From positions 1 to 37,594 of the forward strand of contig CAJLVH010000005.1 in NCBI GenBank assembly GCA_905210055.1: a DNA stretch of 37,594 nt. Direction: 5' to 3'. Positions 7,387-16,700 of the stretch are shown piece after piece; within the stretch, counting starts at the first letter, position 1; the number at the start of each line of letters is the position of its first letter. Origin of the DNA: an uncultured Enorma sp. (GTDB taxonomy: Bacteria > Actinomycetota > Coriobacteriia > Coriobacteriales > Coriobacteriaceae). The position numbers and the translations under genes were made by a program. The notes beneath the pieces were generated by a model. That model worked only from the letters and a program-made list of their open reading frames with translations. It made no database searches and was not told the origin of the DNA.

Positions 7387-7764
7387 CTACCTCACGGCGA
7401 AGGCGCGAGCGATGAGCGCGTCGGCGTGCGCGAGGCCGTCCTCGGTAGCGCGATACTCGTTGCCTACCTGCGCACCGGTCGCGGTGTGACACGGCACAGA
7501 CTCGATCTCACCCGAAGCACGCAGGCGCATCACGGCGCGGTCTACGGTGCGCAGATTCACCCCGAGCATCTCGGAGACCTCGCGCTTGCTGCAGCGCACC
7601 GCGCCCTCCAGCCGCGTCTCGAGCGCGATGAACACGAGTACGCGCTCATGGGCGAAGGCATGGCGCCCATCAATGCGGGCGGGAATGTCCATCGACTTGC
7701 GGGCACGTGCCGCGCCATCGCGCTTTGCAGCGCGCTTCCCCGTTGCAGCCTCTCCAGCGGCCAT
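7387..7764 (-). CDS. Winged-helix DNA-binding regulator next to the adhesin
   Basis: 125 residues from the ATG at 7764. It is chosen because the start lies 2 nt after the adhesin stop, with AGGAAGAGG inside the adhesin's last codons as ribosome site; the ATG at 7809 has none. Residues 1-30 are basic and Ala-rich. The rest contains a helix-turn-helix (KREVSEMLGVNLRTVDRAVMRLRASGEIE) and a wing ending GNEYRATEDGLAHADALI. No further family can be named; MarR-like or phage-type winged helices are possible. Close coupling to the adhesin suggests that they are co-transcribed and that it may control it, but no operator is proven. Confidence 0.7.
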   Translation of the reverse strand: MAAGEAATGKRAAKRDGAARARKSMDIPARIDGRHAFAHERVLVFIALETRLEGAVRCSKREVSEMLGVNLRTVDRAVMRLRASGEIESVPCHTATGAQVGNEYRATEDGLAHADALIARAFAVR

Positions 7765-7766
7765 CT

Positions 7767-10700
7767 CTACCTCTTCCTCCTCGAGAGCCTCAAGCCGCCG
7801 GCCAGGCATACCAGAGACACAATTCCCAAAACAAGCGCGTACGTGAGCTTGGTATCACCGGTGCCGGGCATCTCGCCGGGGACGGGCGGCGTAGGCGCGT
7901 CGACAGCGCGAAGCGTCACGCCGTCATCGGCGATCGCATAGCCCGCCTCGTCCGCGGAACCAGAGGTCGCCTCGCCCGCGAGCGTGCCGTCTGCTTGAAC
8001 GGTGAACTCCCAGGTTTCCTCGATGAGGTCGAAGCCCTCGGGCGCAACCGTCTCGCGGATGCGATACGTCTCGCCCACGATGAGCCCCTCGAGCGACGCG
8101 CGACCGCTGGCGTCCACCGCTATGGCCTTCGTGGTATAGCCGTCGGTGAACAGGCCGGTCACGGCGAACTCAGCGCCTGCAAGCGCACCACCGTCCGTGG
8201 AAACCTTGGCGACCTGCGCCTCGACACGTGTGTCGGCGAGCGTGACCACCACGCCGGCGGGAGTCGCGAGCGCAGGTGCGTCCGCATCGTCGCCGCTGGT
8301 ATCAGGGTCTTCGCCCGCAGCCGCCACGGCAGCGTTCTCGACGCTCACCGCGCCGGCAATCGCCTCGGGCACGTCGCCCAGCTCAACGGTGCCGTCCTCG
8401 AACACGACGATCGTGAACGCCGGCGCGACCTCATAGCCCGCGGGCGCGGCAAGCTCGGTGATCACATACGCGGTGCCTTCGGCGGAGCCGCTCACCTGCA
8501 GGTCAGCGAATACCACGCCCGCCTCGTCGGAGGTGAACGTCTTGCTCGCCGAGCCGTCGGGCAGCGTGGCGTCTCCGTCGGCCGGAGCGATGCTGAACGT
8601 TGCCCCTGCAAGCGCGCCGCCCTCTTCGTCGGTCTTGACGAAGGAGATGTGCAGCGGCTCGTCCACGGCGAAGATGGTCACGTCGCCGTCTGCAAGGGTG
8701 TAACCGTCGGGCTCGTCGCCCACGACCTCAAGCGTGCCGTTCTCTGCAACCTTGACCGTCAGCTCGCCTTCGAGCAGCTCATAGCCAGCCGGCGCGACCG
8801 TCTCGCGCAGCGTGTACTGCTCGCCGCTCTTAAGCTCGGCCTCGATCTCGACGCGACCGTCCTCACCCGTGGCAAAGGTGCGGGTATCGACCTCGTTCGA
8901 ACCGGCAAACACACCGGTGATCTCGAACTCGGCGCCCGCAAGGCCAGTCGCGGTATCGTTCGAGCCGACCTTCGTGATGCCGATCTCGATGGGCTCGTTC
9001 ACCACGGCAACCTCGAAGGCATTGTCGTCGACCTTCGAGTATCCCGTGGGCGGCGCAGGCGTTATGCTACCGTCCTCGTTCACCGACCCGACGACGCTGA
9101 TGGAGCCGTCCTTCTCCACGCGGATGCGCATGGTGCCCGTGACGCGCTCGTAGCCCTCGGGTGCTTTGACCTCGGTGATGTCGTACTCGTTGCCCACGAT
9201 GAGCCAAGCGGTCATGCTGAGCGTGCCGTCTTCGCCGGTCCGCATCGTCTGCGGTGCGGTCGGGTCAGCGCCGGCAGCAAACTTCGAGCCGTCCACCGGC
9301 GTGATGGAGAACTCCGCCCACGGGAGCGTCTCGCCCGGCTCGCCGTCCTCGCCGGCAGGCGCGCGCTTGGTGATTTGCAGCTCGACGGGCTCGTCTTCCA
9401 CCGTAAGCGAGATGCGGTTGTCGTTCACCGCATACCCCTCGGGATAATCTTCCTCATCGAGCGGGTTCTGCTGTGCGTCCGTCACCACGATCTCGCCGCG
9501 CTGGTCCATCATGAAGTAGAGCGACTCCTCCAACTGGGCATAGCCATCGGCAGGCTTGGACTCGCGCAGCTCGTAGCACACGCCGCCCATGAGGCCGGCG
9601 TCCACGTGGATGTAGCCGTTCTCGTCCGTGGTGTAGGTGTGGCTCGTGTTCTTATCCATGCACAGGCCGGTGAGCGTGAACTCAGCGCCCTCAAGCGCAT
9701 CGCCCTCGTCGTCCACCTTCAGGATGTCGATCTCCTCGTGGATGTTCGTCACCATGAAGGAGTAGGCGTTATCCGCATGGCCGTCCTCGTCCAGGTCCGC
9801 CCACGCGTAGCGGTCGGGCATGTCGCCCTGTACCGCAAGCGAGCCGTCCTCCTGCACCACCACAGTGAGCACGCCGTCCGCCGGGTCATAGCCGCTCGGC
9901 GCGCCGCTCTCGTAGATGGTATAGGTGCCACCCACCATGAGCTGGCGCACCAGCTCGATATGGCCGGTGGAATCGGTCGTGAGCGTCACGGTCTTCGTGG
10001 CCTCATCGTAGGTGCCCGCAGCGAACTCGCTCGGACGCGCGAACGCGGAGTCGCCCTGAGCCGTGATCTCAAACTCGGCGCCCTCGAGCGGCTGTCCCAC
10101 ATCGTTGGCCTTGTTGATCTCGAGGCTCGTGGGCTCGTTCGCCACCGCATTCGTGCCGGTGAGCGACGGGTTCAGATGCGTGCGATCGATCGTGAGGTTA
10201 CCGCTCGTTACGCTGTTGCCGTCGGCGTTCTCGCAGAAGTACCCGTCCGCCGGCTCGGTCTCCACGAAGCGGTACGTACCCCACAGGAGGTTCGTCACCT
10301 GGAGCCTGCCTGCGGCACCCGTGCTCCCGGAGCCCTCGATGCCATCGTTAGCGTCGTTGGCCTTGTAGGTCGTACCGGTCTCGAGACCCTCAATGATGGT
10401 CTCCCACGTCTGACCATCCTCGCCCAGACGCTGCAGCTCGAAGGTTGCTCCGTTGAGCGCGGCGCCGTCCTTGCCGGCCTTGTCAATCGTCACCGTTCCA
10501 CGCTGCGGCACGTTAGGAATGCCCTGGCCGTCGACGAAGTCATCCGCGCCGCTCGTCACCTCGAAGTCGATGTCTTTGCCGTCGGCGATGCTCTTGATGT
10601 CGTAGGTCACATCGTCGTTAGCGTCGGTGAGCGTAAACGTCGCTCGGAAGCCGTTCGAAACGTAGCCCGTGTTGGAAACCTCGGTAATGACGTACGTGCC

Positions 10701-13700
10701 CTTCTTGAGGTTCTCGAGCTTGAGCGAACCGTCTTCACCCGTTGCGAACTCGCGGTCGACCCAACCTGTGCTGCCATCGGACGGCGTGTATTCGACTTGG
10801 AACTTCGCGCCCTGGATGGGGTCATTCGTCAGCGTATCGAACTTATGCAGCACCACGTTCGCGTTGAAGCGCTCGTTGCCCATGGTGGTGGCGACGGGGG
10901 CATTCGTGAACGCAAAGTGCGTGTCCTGCGTGATCTCGAGCCTGGCGGACTTCGCATTCGCCCCGTCTGGCATTACGGCACCGGAGGTTGTAGCAGTCTC
11001 CACAAAGTAGTACTCACCAGCCGGCAGGCCGTCGGAAAGCTTCACGTACTTACCGCCGTAGGTGAGGTCTTCGTCCGCGGTGCTCTCGGTCTCGATGGAA
11101 ACGTTGGTGAAGTTGCGCGTGTCCACAACGCCCTGGTTGTTCGACGTGAGTCCGCTTGCAATGAGCTCGTCCTCACCGTCGCCATCCATGTCGACGCGGT
11201 ACAGACTGAACGTAGCGCCCGCAAGCGCGGCGTCGTTCGTGCCACCGTAGGTGCCGTTATCGGACACGTGTTTCGTGAGGCACAGGTGGCCGCGGAGCAC
11301 CGGGTCCTCGACGTTCACCGTGATGGTACCGCCGGGGTTCGTGTCCTCGACCTCGAGCACGCTGTCGTTGCCGCTCTGGGCTGCGGTTATCTTGCCGTTG
11401 TTCGCAATCGTGATGGTCACGTCCAGCGCCTTGGCATAGCCCTCGGGCACCTCGCCCGTCTCCTTCACGGTATAGGTACCCGCTGGGAGGCCGACGATGA
11501 AGCCGGCGTTCTCGCCCGTCATCTCCGTCTCGCCGCCGTTCTGCTGGCCCTTCGGCCACACGGTGCTCGACGCGACGCCATCGGTATCCGTCCACACGGC
11601 GTAGACGTCGCCGTCCGCACCGTACACCGTGAGCTCGATATCGCGGAGGTCTTCGCGTGCGTCCTCGCCCTCGGGCGTGAAGTCGCTCAGCTTGTCGAGG
11701 GTGAAGCGCGTCGCCACGTTCGTGATGGGCTCGTTCTCCTGCTTACCCGTCACACCGGCCTCGGCCTCGGTCGTCACCGTAGTACCGCGGGCACCGCTCG
11801 ACGAGGCGGTCTTATCCGTGCCGTACAGCGGGTAGTAGCCGGGTGCATCGGCCGTCTTCTCGACTGCCCAATAGACGTAATCGACGTTGTCCTCGTTCGC
11901 CGCGGGCAGGCCGGTATAGTCGAACGTCCACGTGTCGCCGCTGCCGCTCCAGTCGGGCTGGCCGGCATAACTCGTCACGTTCTCGGTGGGGCCGAACTTC
12001 CCGTTGCCCAGGATGGTGGCACGATAGAGCACCATATCAGGCATATCGGCCTCGGTGAGGTTGTCGGCAAGCGTTGTGCCGTGGTCATCCCAGCGCTTGG
12101 TGCCGGTGAGCTCCACGGTGCGCAGCGTATTGGTAAACGTCTGCGCGTCGCCGGCGTCGCCGCCCTCGACGGAATCAACGACGTAGTAGCGATAGGTGAC
12201 ACCCGTCGTAGGTTCGGTTGCCTCGACAACGAGCTCGGCGCTCGCGTCGGTCACGTCATAGCTTCCCGGCACCTGCTCGACTACGCGGTATTCGTACGCC
12301 GTGCCGTCCTCGTTGCAATCGGGCAGGTTCTCCCAGGTCGTAGTCGCAGAATCGCCCGTACCGGAAATGGTCGCGGACACGATGCCGTCATCGAGCGGGC
12401 CCTCCGCTTGCTCCGCGCCGTACTCCATGAGCCACTGCCACGCAGTATCGTCCTTGGTCACGAGCTTGCGCTGCAGCAGGTAGTGCACGGTCCACTCATC
12501 GCCACCGGGACGCGTATCCCACGCGTTCTCGGCATCGCCTTCCCAGGTCTTCGTGGCAGTAATCTTCGTGGACTCGAGCGTGTTGGAGATGACGGTGGCG
12601 CTGCCAGTCGTCGTGTTCGTCCAGCTCTCCTGCGCCGGCTGGTAGGGGTGGTACTCGCCGCCACCATTCTTCGTGTAGCCGAATGACACATCCGTGGAGC
12701 TCGGCTGATCGATCTCTTGGTCGCCGATGGCGACCTCGACGGCGCGGTATTCGATGCTGAAGAATTCGCCCGCATGCCCCTCGGCGGTACCGCGACCACC
12801 CATGGGCAGCCCCGTCCACGAGCTCTTCCAGCCATTATCGGCGCTCAACGTCTTCTCGAGGAAAGCCTTGGCCGCCTCTTCGTCCTCGAACTGTTTGACG
12901 AACGCCTCCCAGTAACCCAGATCGTTGAGAATCTGCTCCGGATCCTGCCAGGCGCTCGGTTTGCCATCGGCATACGTATAGCGCGCCTGCAGGCGAACCG
13001 TCACGGTCGTGGGACGCAGGCCATAGGGGTCGTCGCCATCGTTCCACTGCTTCTCGACGGTCGCCTGGCCCTCGAGCGTGTTGGTGAAGCGGAATTCGCT
13101 GCCCGGGTTCTGCGCATTCACGGTCGAGGTCGCCGTCGTCGGATCCTGGGCATTGTCAGTCGTGTAGTAGCCACTAGCGTTCCTGCCCGTATCGCCGAGC
13201 ACCATGTCGGCAAGGGTCTCGGTGATGCGATAGCGGTACGCGGTGCCATCCGGCGACCACTTATCCACACCAGAAAGCGTGATGGTATAGGTGTTCGTGT
13301 CCGCATTCTCCTTGACCATGAAGTAGTACGGATCATCGGGGTTGGTCGACTGCAGCTCGCCAGTCAGGTCGACGGCGCCGTTGTTATCGATGCGCTCGAC
13401 CTTGAGCCCCTTCATGAACTCCTCGGCCGTGGGGCGGATATTAAAGATGTTGTTGAAGTCGACCCACGTCTTGGTACCGGTGAGGTCAACCGGTTCAGGC
13501 GTGTACTCGTTCTTGAACGTCACGTCGGGCGTGGTGTCACCCGGCGTGATGGCGTCGTCCGCGCCCACCGTGTCGGGAGCGAGCACGGTACCGTCTGCGG
13601 GATTGAGCACGCCAGAGCTCACGCCGCCGTCGACGGCCTCGCCCGTGCCCTTCACGTCACCAACGGAGACGTCACCCACTTCAACCGTGGTCATGTAGCC

Positions 13701-16700
13701 GTTGATGTTGTGCTCGACCACGTAGTACTGCCAGTAGCTGCCGTCGGGCGCGTAGATGTCGAGCCCGCTGAACGTGTACTGCGCCGTAGTCTCAGCCTCG
13801 CCGGAACCGGTGACCGTCAAGCCGTCGAGCGACGCGCCGTTCTTCAGCATGTCGTTCGTGAGCGTCACGGAATCCACCAGCGCGGCATCGCTCTTCTCGC
13901 CTTCGGCGTTCACGTAGTAGCGGTACACGTCGAACGTCGTCTCGGGGTAGAGGTCGCCCGCCTCGCGGCCGGTGTAGTGCTTCTGCACCGTGAGGCTGCC
14001 GGTCTCGGACGTATAGACGTTGTTGATGAGGAACGAGCCGGTCTCGCCGTGCTCGATCACGTAGACGCCCATCGAGTCATCGTCGCTGTCGCGCAGCTTG
14101 GAGAAGTCCGTGTTCTCGATCCAATCGGACGTGACGCCGCCCGGCTGGTCCACGAGGCCCCACACGACCTCGATGGCGCGGTATTCGTAGAGCTTGCCGT
14201 CCTCGGTATAGCGGGGCAGCAGCGCCTTGCCCTCGGGGACGACCGGGTTCTCGCCCGCCGCGCTCTCGGCAGATTCAGCGGTGTTCGCGCCGGTGTGCGC
14301 CATGGTATAGGAATACTGGTTCGTCGTCACCTGCGTGAGGTCGGACGTCCAGGCCACGGCCGAGGTGCCGTCGGCGAACGACCACGAGCCGTCTGCGCCC
14401 ACGTCGAACTTGAGCGGCTGGCAGTCACCGCCCTCCACGCGCTGCTGCAGGTACACGGTGACCTCGGGCAGGTCGGATTCGACCAGCAGGTCGCCCGCCG
14501 AGCCCTGGTTCACGTTCGCGGGCACATCCTCCCAGAGCTTCGTGCCGCGAGCGACGAGGTTGTCGGTCAGGCTGTTCACGAACGTGCCGTCCTCATGAAT
14601 CGCCCAACCGGTTCCGTTCTCGGTGGGGTCATCGCTGCCCTGTTCCGCATTGGGCACCTTGACCGCATGCGGTTCGTCCGCTTCCTCATGCAGGGTCGTC
14701 ATGCCTTCGTAGCTAAACTTGACGTCAGCGTAATCGAGCGCGGAGCCATCGGCTGCCATAGACTCGCTCGCGTAGTAGATGTACTCACTACCGTTCTCGT
14801 CATAGGCAGGAAGGTTCGCGATGGAGCAACTTTGCTCGTATTGCGGGTCTTCGGTATCGGGCGTGCCCGTCCACAGGTACTGCACGTAGCCATCGACCTG
14901 CTCCGGATCGCTGTAGGTGAGGTTACCCTCGCCGTCCACACCCACCGTCACGCGGTACAGCGTGAGGTAGATGTCGGGGCGCTGACGCAGGCTCTCGTTC
15001 ACGTAGCGGTCTTGCCACTCTTTGTTGAACGTGACCGTGCGCGTGCCCTGGCGCGTGTTCGTGAATTCGATGGTCTGGTTATCGTGGAAGTGGCGCGTAC
15101 CCACCTCGTAGTCGCTCACGGTCTTCGTGGTGACGTACTCGTCGTTCTGGCCCGTCCACCTCTCCTCGACGTCGTAGTGCACGACGAGACCGTTGCCGTC
15201 GTACTTAGGCAGACCGTGGATATAGTACGTGGAGCTGTAGGCGTCATCGGCCGTATCGACCGTGATGATGAGCTTGCCGTCCTCGACGCGGTAGATGCTG
15301 TCACCGCCCGTCAAAAGCTGGTTGCCCTCGTTGTCCACCACAGGCAGCGTGTTCGCATTTGCACCGCCGGCAGACACCGTGATGCCGCCGCGACCGTCTA
15401 CACCGAACGCCTCGTCGTTCTCCAGGCAACTCACCACGAGCTCGGCCTGCGGACGGTCATGTTCTCCCTGATCATTCCAGGTTTTCTCGATGGTGAGGTC
15501 GAAGATGCCCAAACGACGGTTCGACGCCGTCACAGCTTGCATATCTTCAAGATACGTCGGTTCGGCATCCTCGCTCGCCGTGGTGCGGTAGACGTGGTCG
15601 GGCGTGGCGATGCGCACGGCGTCTTTCGTACTCATATACTCCCACGCGGTGTTGATCCACGCGAGGTCGTCGGTGATGCCTTCGTATGCGTCCTCCGCCT
15701 CTTCGTAGGTCACGGCTGGGTACTGCGGCTCGATGCTGCCGTCTTCCTGCTCGACGACGCCCATGCCGCGCTCGACGACCTTGAAGTACGTGTAGTCGAC
15801 GTTACCTATAGGCACATTGACCTCGGCATACCAAGATTCGCCCGCCGTGAGCACGATGTCCTCGACCACGATGTCGCCGGGATCGTAGTGATAGAGCTCG
15901 CCCGTTGCGGGATCGATGTTCTGCTCTGCGGTCATCGACTTCACCGCGACGAGGTCGACCACCACGGGCAGACGGTGCGAAGAATCGTCGCCGTCGTTCC
16001 ACTGCTTGATGACGCGAATCTCGGAGCCCTCGCCCTCACCGACGGCGTTGTTGATCGTCGTGGTGTGCGTCTCCGCGTCATAGATGCGGTCGACGTACCA
16101 ACCGGCCTTCGGCGTCTCGAGCACAAGATAGGTGTAGCGCACGCCGTTTTCCGGGTTGTACTTGGGCAGATCCTCGAAGTCGAGATGGTACGAGCTCGTC
16201 TCCTGGTAGGTTGCGTCTGGAAGGTTCTTGATGTCCGTAGCGGAAGCATCGACCGTGCCGTCCATCTCGAACGTGCCGATCAGCACACCGTCCTGGAACA
16301 GCTGCACGGTGGCGATACCATCGGTATTCAGATCCTCAGGATCCTTGCCATAGGCATCTGCTTCGCGTGGCGGAATCTGCGCCATGGTGCCGTCGGGCTG
16401 CTCCCAGAACTTATCCACACGCTCGTACGTGGTGTTGTCGAACGTGTTGGTGATGGTATTCGTCTCTTCATCAAGCGTCGAGGTGAAGGCAAGGTCTTCC
16501 TGCTCGCCTTCCATGTTCTCGAGCGTAAGGGTGAACGAGCCGCCACCCTCACCGTCGCGCTCGAACTCGACGGGCTCGCCGTCGATCGAGATACCCGTCT
16601 CGATCCAGCGGTACTCAAGCTCGCGACCCTGAAAATCATACTGGTCGAAAGCGCCGCTAAACGTCTGGCTCAGGATCTCGGCCTTCCAGCCGTCCACCTC

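Noticed and set aside
7707..12686. A 1,659-codon plus-strand ORF antisense to the adhesin
   Set aside because: The minus frame has clear repeated Cna_B/SpaA domains and a wall anchor. The plus product is Arg/Val/His-rich with no domain, as expected for the opposite strand of GC-rich coding DNA.
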